Notes: generated by a model from the letters alone, not told the origin. Positions 1-12,633 are shown, counted from the stretch's first letter. The stretch is 64,000 nt of DNA from Talinum fruticosum (GCA_021018815.1 JAITYX010000077.1:1699501-1763500); one strand, 5' to 3'. Made by a program: numbers and translations.

Positions 1-149
1 GAGCAGTAAGTCATGCCCAATCACATGGAGTTAGAAGGTAATGACTCAGTTTGCATATTGCACATCAAATCTAAACCATCTAAAAGTTCCTCAAATCCTC
101 TTTTCCAGAAACAAATAAGAAACTACAGAGAAACATTCACTTTAAATAC

Positions 150-2491
150 CTCAAGATACAAACGAGCAATCTGAACACATTTTGACAGCCTGTAGTTATC
201 ATCAATGCCTCTGGAAGACATCCAAGAAAGTCAACTTGTTAAATTGAAGTTCCATATCAAAGACAAAAGAATTGTAGTTAGATCAAGAAATAATGAAAAG
301 GAAACAAAATCTCCGACCTCATTCCCGAATCCAAATCAATTCCACTGAGCATCTGGGCAGCCTTTGACCATTGCTGCTCAGACTCGTACAATTCAGCAAG
401 CTTTTCCCTGATAATAAGGGCCTGAGCCCCAAAAGAAAATATGAATTAGAAAGAACACTCTTGCTATCATTCAAGTTCTGCATTCGAATTCTCATTGGAT
501 TACCAAGTAAACATTACCATTTCCAGCTAGCCAGTAGCCACAAGAAGAGCACGTGCAATGCAGACATGGACTGACCAATTTCAATCATGCTATACAAATG
601 CAAAGGTCACCAATCTAGTTCACTTCAACTTCCACAAGTTAATTCATTTGAGATAAGCTCAGAAACTTCAAGCGACCATTTCAAAAACCAAGAAATGTAT
701 GCAGTTACTCTTCATTCCACATCGAGAAAGACAGTTTACTTGAATACCAGCTGGCGATAATTGACATTTACAGAAGCGTTTATCAGCAGAACTGTATATA
801 TCCAGACAGCTGATAACAGCTTTTGTCATCAGGCCCACCTCAAGTAACGCTGTTGCAAAACACACTATTTTTCTTATTTTTTATAGTAAAAATAGAATAT
901 ATCATCTCTGTCATGTCCAAAAGAAGGGGTACAAAACAAGCATCCTAACAAGGGACTATAAACATCAAGCCACAATGGGAATTGTTGCCGCACTATGAAG
1001 GTGTTTCCAAACTTCAATGACCCTATCCTTTCTTTCTCTCCAATGCTCAAAAACTTGGGTGAGGCATCACCAAGGCCTTCTTCCTTTTCACTTCCCTACC
1101 AAAGGAATCGTAAATGGCAAAGATCAAGCAATCCCCAAAGCAACCAACTATTGATTCTAATCCCCTTTGCATATAAAGCACCTGTTTGCCAAGATCTTTC
1201 CTCTCTTTTGAAAGTTACAAGAAGTTGAAAAATTCCTATTGATACTTCCCACAAACAAAACAAAAAGAAAAACACCCTTTAATAGGGCCATAGACTTCTG
1301 AATTGCAGCCCCTTTAGAGTTCATATCTGATCTCATCTCATGGTATAAAGTGAAAAGTCCCCTAGGTCAGCCCCATTAAGCTTATCGAAAAAGCTAACCC
1401 GAGTTTCATCATCAACAAAGGTATCCCAGGAAAAAACAGGTGACCAGACAGTAGTGCCAGACTCTGACTCCCAATAATTAGCAATTGAACTCATGAAAGC
1501 ATCAAATAAAAAGTAGGAAATCATAAAGCAGCCAGAAACTCTCCACAAGGCAAATCATACCTTGGACTTTAACCTAATTTACTGCTTATCTTTCTTCATT
1601 AAAGAACAAAACCCATCATAACCTTGAAAGCCGCCATGAACTTCATCAATGCTGAACTTCTCCATTCACATCATCCACATCATACGCATATAATAAACAA
1701 CTCCTCTAGAGTACTATACCATTATATTCTATTAAAATCGAATTCCTACTCCACTCCCCATCATAATACAAAACTGAGTCTCCCAGTGATTAGATCACAA
1801 ATTTCAAAACATCTAAGCCTCCCTTCATATGTTATGATGAGAAAGCCTGTGCATTTTAGATATGTTCACCTCTAATTAACTCCTATTGTATTTAAGTAAT
1901 GAATTCCACTCTTCTGAAGCATATATCCACATAATATCCCCCCCAAACAGAATGACACAATAAATACCCACAAAAGTTTAGCACAAAATCAAACACCACC
2001 ACCGAAACAAGGAAACAAGTGCTTTAAGCATTCTAGTCAAATATACCAACAATTCAGCTCTAGTATTATTGATCACACTTTCCCAACAAAACAAGTTTAT
2101 TGAATCCATAGAATAATCCACCAGCTTTTGTTCCAGCACAACATTCAAACACTGACTGAAAGAAAATAAAATAACAGAAGAAGTGCCCAAATTACAATAA
2201 AATGCTTGGTGATTTAAGTGGAAAAACACCTGTTCCTCAAAGGAGACAACCCGAGGTTGAATTTGCTGAAGGGCATAGTGAGCAATTTCCTTCTGAACTT
2301 CGGGGTCCAACTTCCCCAATTCTTGCGCAAAAGTCTGTAATAGCTGTCTCGAAACCACTAGTGGAACATCGTCGGATAACACTGAAATCCATTGCAACTA
2401 CCAAATTAACCACTAACCCAACAAAATACACAAGAAATAGACAAAAATTGATCTTAATTGAGCAATCGACAATTTCGACTTTGAGAGAGAG

Positions 2492-2523
<32 letters not shown>

Positions 2524-2654
2524 CTGTGATCAATGAACTTCTTGGCTTGAGAGACGTCATTGGATGCAAGCACAGAGGAGAGAATGTGGCGGTACTGCTC
2601 GATCTTCTGCCGTTGATCGGCGATCGCAGAGGCGCTTGCTAGGGCACTTTCCAT
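150..2654 (-). CDS. CSN4: COP9 signalosome subunit 4 (5' half, cut by window edge)
   Basis: CSN4 is a PCI-domain subunit of the COP9 signalosome, the nuclear and cytosolic complex that removes NEDD8/RUB from cullins and so controls SCF-type ubiquitin ligases. Four exons are visible on the minus strand: 2525-2654 (ATG at 2654), 2230-2381, 318-421 and 150-210. They join in frame to 149 codons. Recognisable pieces in order are DQRQKIEQYRHILSSVL, LSDDVPLVVSRQLL, QIQPRVVSFEEQ, LYESEQQWSKAAQMLSGID and LSKCVQIARLYLE, all matching plant CSN4 as I remember it. All introns are GT-AG; intron 2 is about 1.8 kb. Arabidopsis CSN4 is about 397 residues, so roughly the C-terminal 60 percent, including the PCI domain, lies beyond position 1. 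Bases 1-149 read as intron. No frame break is seen in the visible part. Confidence 0.95.
2482..2522. repeat. (GA)n/(CT)n microsatellite in CSN4 intron 1
   Basis: An almost pure GA dinucleotide run, broken once by a C near 2494. It lies inside the 143-base first intron of CSN4 (2382-2524). On the gene strand it is a CT run that starts within three bases of the 5' splice site. Confidence 0.9.
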
Positions 2655-3163
2655 GATTTCGCGCTCGAAACGTTGAGATTTCTGGAATCAAAAAACCCTA
2701 ATCCAGAACTTTTTTGGGTCCTCACTCTAATCCTAATGGAGAACTTGAATTCCAAGGAGAAGCTTCGGTTCAATAGAGATGCAGCAGAGGTTTTGGCTTT
2801 TAAACATCAAGAACTACAAAATAAATACACACGAAAAGAAGGAAAAAAAAAGAGTATTCAGCACTTGGACTTAGCTCAAGTCGAATCGGGTTCGCACTTG
2901 AACTATATAATTATTTGCATTATAATTATTATTTAATGTTTATTTTTTTATAAGATAATATTTATTTATTTGCTAGAGAAAGATATTGTTCATTTTTCTT
3001 TGTAACAACAAATTTGAGCAGACATAAAATTAAAAACAAAAACCTTTAGCGAATTAAAATAAAATCAATTATTCAAGTACAAAAATGTTATCATGTAATC
3101 TACTTTCATTCCGTGGCCGGACAATATAAAAAAGGCCAATTATTTTCTAGTCATTAGAGAATA
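2655..3163. other. Upstream region of CSN4, no gene seen
   Basis: This stretch holds the leader and presumed promoter of CSN4, read leftward, and then AT-rich DNA. I see no clear TATA box. The open frame at 2673-2936 on the plus strand has no recognisable protein and is probably chance. Confidence 0.5.
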
Positions 3164-4508
3164 TTATTGACCATACTCTAGTGAATAATCAGTTTGATAA
3201 CTTTCTAGCTCTTCCTCATCTCCTTCTATTAGAGGCATATAATTGGGATCTTCATTACACTTGTAGAACTATTCGTCTTGAATGGCATATTTTCTAATAT
3301 AATTATAAATACCATAGTTGTAACCATAATTTTGTATTGTGTAGAAAATTTGTAACTTGGCATGCTCAATAATATTCTCCATCTATTCTTCCACACCCCA
3401 AAAATAACATTTCTAAGAGATACATGTACATAATTAAACAATTCATAATATCCTCGTCGGAGGTTGGTCGAAACGTCTAAAATCGGGTAGATGATATTGA
3501 TGTTGTGGTCTCTTAAAAGGTGTTAGATATCCTTTCATGTTTGGATAGCCAGCATCTACAAGAGAATACTTACCTACAAAAAAATTAATAACTCAATAAA
3601 TGTAATATAAGAAATTGCACAATGTAATACTAATGCATGTGAACATGTAAAAAGCACATACCTTGCGGAGGGTGTGGAAATATAGTTGAATTCTTGTACT
3701 TTTCCAATGTCGTAGTAAGGATACGTGTGTCATATGCAGATCCTTCCCAACCAGCTTGAACGAAGGTAAACAACATGTCAAAATTACATATTACCATCAC
3801 ATTTCGTGTAGCATATCCTTTTCTACCTATGTAAGGGATTTCATTATCTTTTGGAGTTATGACTTGCACGAATATAAGTACTATTTATAGCTCCAATTGC
3901 ACCTTTAAAATGTGGCCAAAATTGATAATCATCTCTAATTTTGTATGGAATGTCTTCAAATCGCCGATTAGGTGGTTGTATAATATCTCTAGAAAATGCA
4001 ATTAAAGACTTTAAATTTTCGTCAAATTTTATACTTAACGTCTCTCTCGAATGCTTAAATCTAGATTGCACATTACATTTCGAGAGTTCACGAGCACAAG
4101 TCCAAAGAAACATAGCCAATGCCTCCTCCGTTCGCATTGTCCTGGTTGAATGTAAGCCATAATTATCCACCAATATTTTTTCTAGTTCAACAAATACATG
4201 TGACTCCATTCTAAACATCTTGTAACTTTCCCCAGTGGTATCAAGCACCGCAATGCCAAATTGGCACCCAAAGCATATAAAAGTTCTAACCGTTCTCTTC
4301 ATTAGGTATTTCATATAATATTGAGTACATAATGTTGCTCCCAATGCCACAAGTAAAACCATCGTTCTCTTACTAAGTCCATGTTGAAGCAATATTTTTC
4401 ATAATCATCATCATCATTTTCATAGTCCTCATCCATTTCATTTTCTTCAATTTCATCTTTGGAGCCATTATAATCCATTGTATCTTCCTTACTAGTATTA
4501 TTTTTCAT
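3164..4508 (-). pseudogene. PIF/Harbinger transposase (HARBI1/ALP1-like), inactive
   Basis: This is a degenerate DDE transposase gene of the PIF/Harbinger superfamily, which moves DNA by cut and paste. From 4508 downward it reads an acidic start, then the helix-rich N-terminal part (FRMESHVFVELEKILVDNYG; MRTEEALAMFLW), then HFKGAIGAI, where the frame breaks near 3850. In another frame follow IGRKGYATRNVMVIC and AGWEGSAYDTRIL. An apparent intron lies at about 3578-3661, followed by SLVDAGYPNMKGYLTPF and a C-terminal end at the TAA at 3164-3166. The usual first catalytic motif AIDGTHI reads AINSTYI here, so the Asp is gone. The ERT triplet that normally sits between RNVI and FGVWK is missing, so the catalytic Glu is gone as well. 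With the frameshift this is a dead copy. Confidence 0.88.
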
Positions 4509-4654
4509 TTTATTTATATCAATAATGTCATCCTAACAAAAATAAAATAATATTTTCATGTCAAAACAAGTAATAATTTAATATGAAATGTCTCACTTGA
4601 AAATATATACACATACACATACAAAAAACAAATAAAAATCCAAGCTCATCGTTA

Positions 4655-4674
4655 TATATATATATATATATATA
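4655..4674. repeat. (TA)n microsatellite inside the Harbinger element
   Basis: A run of TA dinucleotides between the transposase and Myb-like genes of the Harbinger element. Confidence 0.8.
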
Positions 4675-4813
4675 ACAATCAAAACCATAAAAGTTTCTCA
4701 AAAACAATACAAAGTCACATGTTAAGTGCACATAAAACACACTATAGAAAAAAAACTAATATATTTGCATAGTTAATAGTATGCATTATTATTATTTTTT
4801 TTTAAAAGAAGAA

Positions 4814-5928
4814 CTAACGCCTAAAAGTATGTTTGCTTTCTTTTATTAACTGAAGCTCATCCTCTAGCCAATCAACTCTTACATCATTATCTTCTAATGC
4901 AATAAACATCTCCCTATATTGTCGCTTAATAAATAAGCGAGCACCTAACATGTATAACTCACTACCATGTTCAACAAATGGAAGAGTTTTTAGTAATCTC
5001 ATACATTCTTCTATGCTACACCCGGAAGGATCGCTTGACATAGAAGTGGCTTGTAAGATGAGGGACACAACTTTTTACAACCTCTACAATGCGATCAAAT
5101 CGACTTTACATACTTACAAGCAGTACCTACTTTTGACTTATTCTTCATTGTTGCCTTTCCTTTCCCTTCCTTATAACTAGATGTTTTTTTTTTCTTGTTG
5201 CCCTCTTGTTCAACATAATCAATGTTCTTAACCTCAATATTTTCCAAATTATACCCCTATAATTATCAATTCCATTATCTTTGATCCTTATTGATTTATC
5301 ACCTTCTCTATTCTCCTCTTCGTCCACTTCTTCTTCTCCCACCATTTCCTTCGTTTCATTAGCTTGCGATGTATAAGGATCCCATGAATGTTCACCGGTT
5401 GCAAATGTGTTAGAAAACATTATATACATTTCGTTAAATTAGTTGGACCACCCTGCGAAAATAAGCATACTCAAGATTATACTATAAATAAAATAAAGAA
5501 AATGCATAAGTTTGTTCTTTAAATTAATAGGTAAATAATAATATTTATTTAGAATATTAAAAAGTTATACTAACTTTTATTTTTCTTCCCACCAAGATTC
5601 ATCAACAACAACAAGTATTTTTATCCGGATCTCATCCTAAATCGATTTCCATTAGCAACTTTTTCCATGCCTTATACTCGATTTTTAGAGTTTACCATCT
5701 ATTTTTTAGTTGCACATAATCATACTTCCTTCCACTTCTTTGCTGGAACTTTGTAACCACATTATTCCATCCTATCTTATTGAAATGTGTATTTGACATA
5801 TCTCCAATATGAACCTCTTTAGCACAAATTTGACAGAAAATCTCCGTTATTATGAGATCCCAAGTTGTCTTTTCTTTCTTAATAGTGCGGGTAGAGGGGC
5901 GAAAAGAAGTTTGACAATGTTCTTTCAT
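4814..5928 (-). pseudogene. Harbinger ORF1: Myb/SANT-like DNA-binding protein, degraded
   Basis: Autonomous PIF/Harbinger elements carry a second gene for a Myb/SANT-like protein that works with the transposase. Here the N-terminal trihelix part reads from 5928 (FCQICAKEVHIGDMSNTHF, then GWNNVVTKFQQRSGRKYDY and LKNRW). The conserved continuation (YKAWKKLL) lies at about 5650-5680 but soon meets stop codons. The C-terminal part at 4814-5068 reads SIEECMRLLKTLPFVEHGS, then ELYMLGARLFIKRQYREMF, typical of the ORF1 tail. The middle (5145-5429) is acidic and lysine-rich. It lies directly upstream of the transposase gene on the same strand. Stops and frame changes show it is no longer functional. 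I did not find convincing terminal inverted repeats, so the element limits are unknown. Confidence 0.8.
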
Positions 5929-7799
5929 ATGTTCTTGATGAGTAATCTAACAAGAGTTTAAATACAAATATATAAGTGAAAATCGATTAAAAAATAAATA
6001 GTATGTAAAGAAGACATACACAAAATAATAAAAAATACATCGGTATTAGGTTGTGCATGTCTTCCATATCTTACCAAAAATATGATAATATGATAATAAT
6101 GTTACTTGCCCGATCATGCACTCGAGAGATTAGATTGTGCACGGAGTCATTTTGATGAAATGTCGGTGACAATATTCGGATTCAATGGTCGTTTACTTTA
6201 TAATATTAGGAAAAAAATCTCCTTTTATGATTCATCACTTTAAAACATCAAATAAAAATAGAAATCTATTAGTTAATATAAGCATACACCAACCTTATTC
6301 GTAAAAGAAGAAGCATTATTCGACAAAGTTGGTTTCTTTTCCGATGATACAAACCCATCTAAATCAAGATAAAAAAAAATCATTAAAAAAAAATTAGTTT
6401 GGTCTCGTATGTGGTGCAAGTAAATTATTAGAGCCTCGAAGTAAGAAGAATATTTGGGGTTTATTAGTTTTATTTGGGTACACATATGGAATACATTTCT
6501 GGGGTGCACCTTCCTCCAATTCGACATCAATACCCAACTACCGATATGATCTGTCTCAACTTTGTCTTTAATTTTAGTCTCCTTGTCGGTCTCCCAATCT
6601 ACGGGGTTATTATGTTCAGCTTAAGCTTTCTATAGGAGGTTCCTCTTTTGATCCTTTGTGCAAGTTCAACAAATGTGTCCAATGGATTTGAGCGTATCAC
6701 ATGATTTATATTTGCCATTTAATAAAAAATCATAAGTACTTGTTCTAGTGCAGTATATTACATTTATTGTTGAATAGAACAAATAGATTCAAGCTTCTAG
6801 GGTCAGTATGCATACAAAAGGGTCATGGTCAACTATTTCGGTTTTTAGCGACGATCACAAAAACATTGAAGCCGTGCATACTGCTGGGACAATCATCAAT
6901 AGACATGAGGTATTATGCCTCGTCATATCGGCTATCTAATTAACTGGTCATGGCTAGTGTTACACTTTTAAGTGCTTTTGATTTTGATGCAACTATGAGT
7001 TGATATTTTGTTGCCTAAAAATGGTTAGCATTATATCATATATATTATATCATATATATTATATTATCCCACTTTTAGTATTTTCTTCAGTAATAAAATT
7101 TCAAAATTCTTTATGGAGAAAATATAGTCCAATAAATTACTAGAATAACCAAGCTGGGACGAGTGTTCAAGTAGGTTTGTATCACCAAATTTGTCTTAAT
7201 TCCGAAAAGTACACACAAAAATGGCATCGGATAATTGAAATACAACAAAGAAGTACCTTTGAAACAAAATGACAAGGTGTTAAACTTATTTTAATTAAAG
7301 GTTTCAGCACTGATCAACTTATGTGCTATTGATAAAATAATTAGGTTGCATAAATCTAACCCACTATATGATTGATTACACCGTCACATAAGACCTTGTG
7401 GAAGACATTGGCATTATTTTTTTATTTTTTTGATGGGTTTATTGACAAAGCATGGTGACGGTTTAAAAGTTCCACACTATAAAGTTTGACAGAAATATGA
7501 TCCTCACTTTGACTACTTCCTAGATGAATTCAACAATATGAACGGTGGCCAACGTATAGCCACGGTTCTCATGTACTTGTAAATTTTATCGGTGTGCTTC
7601 TTTTATGAAAATTTTTTATGGCCATGAAAAACCCTTATTTTATAAGTTATGACATCAAAATAAGGTCTTGCTGTTTCATTTGATTTTATATTGATTCTGA
7701 GTTTTGGAAAATATGCTCTGATGTGGAAAATTTGTAAGTTAATTTTCATTTTCAAAAATAAATAATCATTTCCACTATTCATTTCCATTTTTAAAAATA
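5929..7799. other. AT-rich intergenic DNA, no gene recognised
   Basis: The left end may still belong to the Harbinger element. The minus-strand open frame at 6273-6530 has no family I recognise. The ATAT-rich block at about 7035-7068 is low complexity. No RNA gene was seen. Confidence 0.5.
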
Positions 7800-9348
7800 A
7801 ACGACCTCAGCCTCACTGGACCGACAACGCCAATCCAATCGTCTCGGGCTCTCTGCTGTGCCCTCGTCTCCCCCGTCCCCCAACGCCTCTTGGTCCCTCT
7901 CTGTCTCCTCTCCATCTCTTGGGTATCTGCCTCCCGAGGTCGCCTTCATCTTTAATTTGCGCGTAAGATTCCTAATTCCTCATCTTGTGCTGCTCATTCG
8001 ATTCGTGAATAGCGTTTGCTTCATTTGATTCGCTGTTTTTTCGAATAATTTGTGTTGAAATCTCTTGCAGATTGCTCCAAACCCTAATTGCCTATTGAAG
8101 AGTTTTCGTTGCAAGGTAATGATGTATCTTTTATGATCAATGTTAATTTTTTCGATCTGATCACATTTTAGTGTTTTGATTATGGTGCTTGCTGAGTTAA
8201 AAGCGTGTTTTCTAGGGTTCAATTGGTTTGGGGCATTCTATAAGTTTCTTAATTCCCCGAGCTATAAATAATGGAAGAAAGAAAAAAAAAAAGATCAAAA
8301 TTCAAGAAGTTTCTGCGTTGAGAGTACGTTACATGTAGTTTTCTTGTTGATTTGAGGCATTCCATTGTCATCTTTTGGCAAATTAAGTTGCTAATGTGGC
8401 ATTAACCATGCGCATTTTGCCAATTTCATGGACTCCATGTTGGCGTTATCTTCAAATTTGTATAATTTATTGGAGAAATTTGCTAGATTTTTGTGTGACT
8501 TTAATTTTCGACCTTTTGATGTGTCGTAACCCAATTCCATAGCAGCCAAAGCTTAGTTGTGCTGTGATTTTCGGGATCGTAATTTGAGCCCTCTTAAGAT
8601 GTTTAAGATACGTTTATAGAAAATTTTATTTGCTGTATTAGTTTTGCTATTATTTTCGGGATGGTAATTTGAGCTCTCTTAAAGACGTTCTAGATACATC
8701 TATAGAAAATTTTATTTTCCGTAATGGTTATATTGGCAACATCTTGTAGATTAGGAAGCCTGATAGTGAAATGAAGAACACACAGAAATGGGCGTTATGG
8801 TGGCATACAATATCCCTTAAAAATATTTAGACTAGACCTAAGGTACGCCACAACATTTCAAGAGGTTAGCAGGCACACAGATTCACCATTTCAACAGGTT
8901 AGCGACATCAATAATTCTTAGTGCAGTCTGGCTTTTGCGGGGTCTGGGGAAAATATCAATTACTAAGCCTTTTATGGAAAACATGCCCCTTACATCCATC
9001 ACGTATGTACTTTGAGTTCTTTAATTCATGATGATTGCATTCTGTTTACGGATTCTGTTGCTATATTTGAGATTTAAGCCTATATTTTTTAGAATAGAGG
9101 TGGAGAACACTAAGTTCTTTTATGACATTGCATGCTTGAACCAATCATAATGGACCTCTGTTCTTATGTGTTCATGACTTCATGTTGGCGTAAAATTTGT
9201 TAAGAATGTTTTGAGATGCTGGCCTTTATGCTGATCGCTTGTTCTGTAGACATGTGCAATTGTGAAACCAATCTTGTGTATGCTTGATCTTTTGCCCTTG
9301 CTCTGACTTGTTTCTGCTTAATTGCTTTGCTTTTCGTAGTTAGAAGAT
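7800..9348 (+). promoter_or_regulatory. 5' leader of ELOF1 with two introns
   Basis: A GC- and CT-rich first leader exon lies at roughly 7800-7962 and ends at a GTAAGA donor. A second leader exon at 8071-8115 follows a CTCTTGCAG acceptor and contains the plant 5' UTR motif AAACCCTAA; it ends at GTAATG. A 1.2-kb intron then runs to the acceptor TTTTCGTAG at 9331-9339, nine bases before the ATG. The splice signals are seen directly; the transcription start is inferred only. Confidence 0.6.
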
Positions 9349-10773
9349 ATGGGGAAGAGAAAGTCAAGAGCAAAGCCTCCTCCTAAGAAGCGTATGGACA
9401 AACTTGATACTGTTTTCAGCTGCCCTTTCTGCAATCATGGAACAAGTGTGGAATGCCGCATGTAAGTATATACCTGAACATGCTTAAGCATCATCTGCCT
9501 TACCATATATCATAATTATTGTGGGAACTATATCCAACCCCAAATGCTCGGGAATCTTTGAGTGCTTGTTTAAGATAGCTCTCATGTTGACGGGGGTGGG
9601 GGCTCCAAGAGAGCAAGTTCATATGCTATTTCTGCAAGTCGTATTTTTGACAAGGTGTGGAAGTAGCATTAAGTCACTTATTGATCGCAAATTAATTGGT
9701 TTTATTTTCAAGTGGTGCTGACATTGGTTAAATATCACTAAGGAGGGGCAGTATGAGGAAGTAGTGAGTGCTTTGCAATAGTTATTTGGAAGAATAATGG
9801 ATGTGTTATTGCCCTAGGCCCATAAGAGGAAAGTGAATGGTTATTTTGTACCTCCTGCCAAAAAGAAGGGAAAAAGGTGGGAAATATGGAATGAAACAAG
9901 CATCTTGCACGTCTATGATTTTTATTGTTTATTGAATAGATTGTTGTTAAGCTGTCGGAGCATGGCAGATACGGAATTACAATTTCATAAATCACTTTCC
10001 TCTTATTTGATTGTCGACTAATACTTGATTCTTTAACTGGTTTCCAGTGATCTGAAGAACTGTATTGGTGAAGCCATATGCAGGATATGCCAAGAGAGCT
10101 TCAGCACCACAGTCACAGGTCTGTATATATTAGTGGCTTTTGTTTCTGATAAAAACTTATACATTTGGTAGTTGTCTGGACTTTTAAAGTGAATATGTTC
10201 GGAAGTCTGCCATTCTTGACATGAAAGTTAGGGACTCTCTAGCAGGTTTCCACGTCTCTGTGCATGCAGATTTGGTGTCATGAGTTCCTGGACGTTTTAG
10301 TTGCAAGATAAGATACTGGTAGTAGATATTTGGAGCTTATTAGGCTGTGATGTTAGTGATTTCTTTTCTGAATATGTTCATACTTTGCCATACTAGTGGC
10401 TTCTTCTATTCTTTTGTATAGGAACTGAGTCTCCTGTTGGATTTCAAGTATCTCATAATTCCACGCATTTGGTTTTTCTCGTTCTCATAACTGCTTGAAA
10501 GTGTTCTGATCTGTATAAATATCTGAAATGAGATAGGATCATGTCTATTTGATTTAAAGGGATAGATTCATTGAAGTGTTATTTTCCCTTTTGTGTTTGC
10601 AGCCCTCACTGAGCCCATTGACGTGTAAGTTCTAACTTCTTCATATTCTATCAAAAGATTTTTCTTCGCATGCCATTTTGCAATTATTTACTATTGATTG
10701 TGACACTTACAGATACAGTGAGTGGATTGACGAATGTGAGCGAGTCAACACCTTGGAAGAGGAGGCCGAGTGA
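9349..10773 (+). CDS. ELOF1: Transcription elongation factor 1 homolog (Elf1/ELOF1)
   Basis: Elf1/ELOF1 is a small zinc-binding protein that rides with RNA polymerase II during elongation through chromatin; in other eukaryotes it also helps transcription-coupled repair. Four coding exons (9349-9461, 10048-10118, 10603-10624, 10713-10773) join in frame to 88 residues. The third is only 22 bases long. The protein starts with the basic tail [10 protein letters not shown], then carries the zinc ligands C25, C28 (SCPFC), C49 and C52 (CRIC), and ends with [17 protein letters not shown]. Many plant homologs have a longer acidic tail; this one stops soon after the conserved domain, like the animal form of about 83 residues. 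The frame is intact. The chosen ATG starts the conserved basic tail and follows a splice acceptor in the leader. Confidence 0.95.
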
Positions 10774-11736
10774 ATGGACTACTGGCAAAATAGACTGTTG
10801 CTCTGTTAGATGAAATAATCATTTTCATATCTTTTGAGCTATGTATATGTGTTGGATCCTCCACTGAGATTACCAGTCACATACTAAAATATGTGGATTG
10901 TATTAGGAATCTTTAGTGTGGAAAATCATCTAGCCATGGTGAGAGATGATCTGACAGGGTGCAGTAACTGGTTCGTACTTGTAATATTATGTTGTTTTCC
11001 TAGATGATTCCTGGATGTAGTGCCACAATTCTACTGATTTAAGAGCATCGATGCCCCCTTGACTTTCAATTGGTTAGTAGTAATATTTTATCGCATTCTG
11101 TGCTTGTCTTTTCGTTGCTTTATTGAATCGAACGATTTATGTATGAAGTTCTGTTTGGTGTTGCACAAGCTAGCTGGACTTAATAACCTCCTTGCTGGCC
11201 AAGGAGGACTCTTGTATGGTAGGTTTGGATTCAGGTTAAGTTTTGGACAAGCTTGCTCTTAAGAGAAGCAGGAAGGAGTTAATCTTGAATCAAGTATGAT
11301 ATGCACTTAAAGAGGGGCTGCCATCCATCATATATAGGCAAGGGGGTGGGGGTTGTTTGGCTATTTAAATTTTCATAATGTTGATGTCAAATATTGATAA
11401 TCAGTTACCCTAATCTATAGGGAGTACGACTATAAAAGGAGTTGAGACCTGGTTCACGGGTCGTTGGGTTCGGGTATGGATCAGGTTAACTTCGGTTTGG
11501 ATCATATTTAGGGTCAACCATTCCTAGTCTGTTCGATTTGGGTCGGTTTGGGTTTGAGTAGGGTTTGACTTCATGTCAAATCAAAATATGGTCTAATTAG
11601 CTTGTCTTGTAAAAAGAATAATTTTGTTTGAAATTTTAGTTCACAATTCGCGTCGGTTCGGGCTTGTTTTGGATATCGTGTTAGGTATGCGTTTGGGTGG
11701 TTGATTCGGTTCAAGCCGTAGGTCTCGTGTCAGTTT
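10774..11736. other. 3' flank of ELOF1 and intergenic DNA
   Basis: This probably contains the 3' UTR of ELOF1 at its left end. From about 11450 the sequence is rich in GGTT/GGGTTC words and looks like degraded repeat DNA leading into the tandem repeat. No other gene was recognised. Confidence 0.5.
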
Positions 11737-11922
11737 TGTCATGTCATTTGAGTTGGCTCAGCGAGCCCTTTAAGTTCGGTTTCTATCCAAATTTGATTTG
11801 TCATGTCATTTGAGTCGGCTCAGCGGGCCCTTTAAGTTCGGTTTCTATCAAAATTTGATTTGTCATGTCATTTGAGTTGGCTCAGCGAGCCCTTTAAGTT
11901 TGGTTTCTATCAAAATTTGGTT
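11737..11922. repeat. 62-bp tandem repeat, three copies
   Basis: Copies start at 11737, 11799 and 11861. Each begins TGTCATGTCATTTGAG and includes GGCTCAGCG and CCCTTTAAGTT. They differ at only a few bases each, so the array is probably young. It lies just beside the LINE fragment. Confidence 0.95.
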
Positions 11923-11998
11923 GAATCAATGTTGATCTATTGAAGTTGGTTGAATCAAGGTTCATTCAACTTGGTAGAATCATGTCAAGCCTATACAC

Positions 11999-12440
11999 TT
12001 TTTTTTTGGGTGTATGAAGATAAGAACTAGTATTATTGATTAATAAATATGAGCCAAGAGACACCTACATTGTCTGCGAATAACATATCAATAATACTGT
12101 TAGGAGGAGATTGAAGGAAGTGAAACCCCATCTCTTTGTTAACTCCTAAGTTGGCCAATTTATCCGCTACTTGGTTAGCCTCTCCAAAAAAATGAGTAAT
12201 CTTCACGTCCTAGTCTGTTTGGTCCAGAAGATCTTTACACTATTTAACTGAACTGGTTGATCCTTGTTTGATTACCCAACAAGCCTTATTATATAATAAG
12301 GGAATCCAATTTAATCCACACGATCTTAAAGCGCAAGTTACGAACTACTGTTAGACCTCTCCCCACCACATTGAGTTCTGCCGTGGTAGAGGAGCAAATA
12401 CCAAGATTGTCCACACCATCTTAATGCCCATGCTACGAAC
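11999..12440 (-). mobile_element. 5'-truncated LINE/non-LTR fragment with RNase H remnant
   Basis: Read on the minus strand, the translation gives AELNVVGRGLTVVRNLRF then WIKLDS, and further on THFFGEANQVADKLANLG. This is the layout of the plant RVT_3-type RNase H domain found at the end of non-LTR retrotransposon polyproteins. The usual acidic HxFRExNxxAD-type motif is partly kept. Stop codons and frame changes are present. The minus-strand end runs into an A-run (T-run at 11999-12007), as expected for a LINE 3' end. No reverse transcriptase domain is left, which fits 5' truncation on insertion. Confidence 0.72.
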
Positions 12441-12633
12441 TACATCTTAAAGTCTAGACGCTTATTTGCCGAGTTAGGTGAACTTGGTTTTATATAATTT
12501 AAGAATGGAAGTTAACATCGATTCATTTCTAAATTTTATATTATTATGATATTCATGTTTTTTTCAATAATCTTAAATTGTGTTTTGATTTTTTAAAATT
12601 ATAAATATGCATAATTTTTAATACGATCCGAAT

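Noticed and set aside
2673..2936. Plus-strand frame divergent from CSN4
   Set aside because: Lysine- and isoleucine-rich low-complexity end, no family, no splice context.
6273..6530. Minus-strand frame upstream of the Harbinger element
   Set aside because: Some likeness to transposon-linked low-complexity leaders, but nothing specific enough to name.
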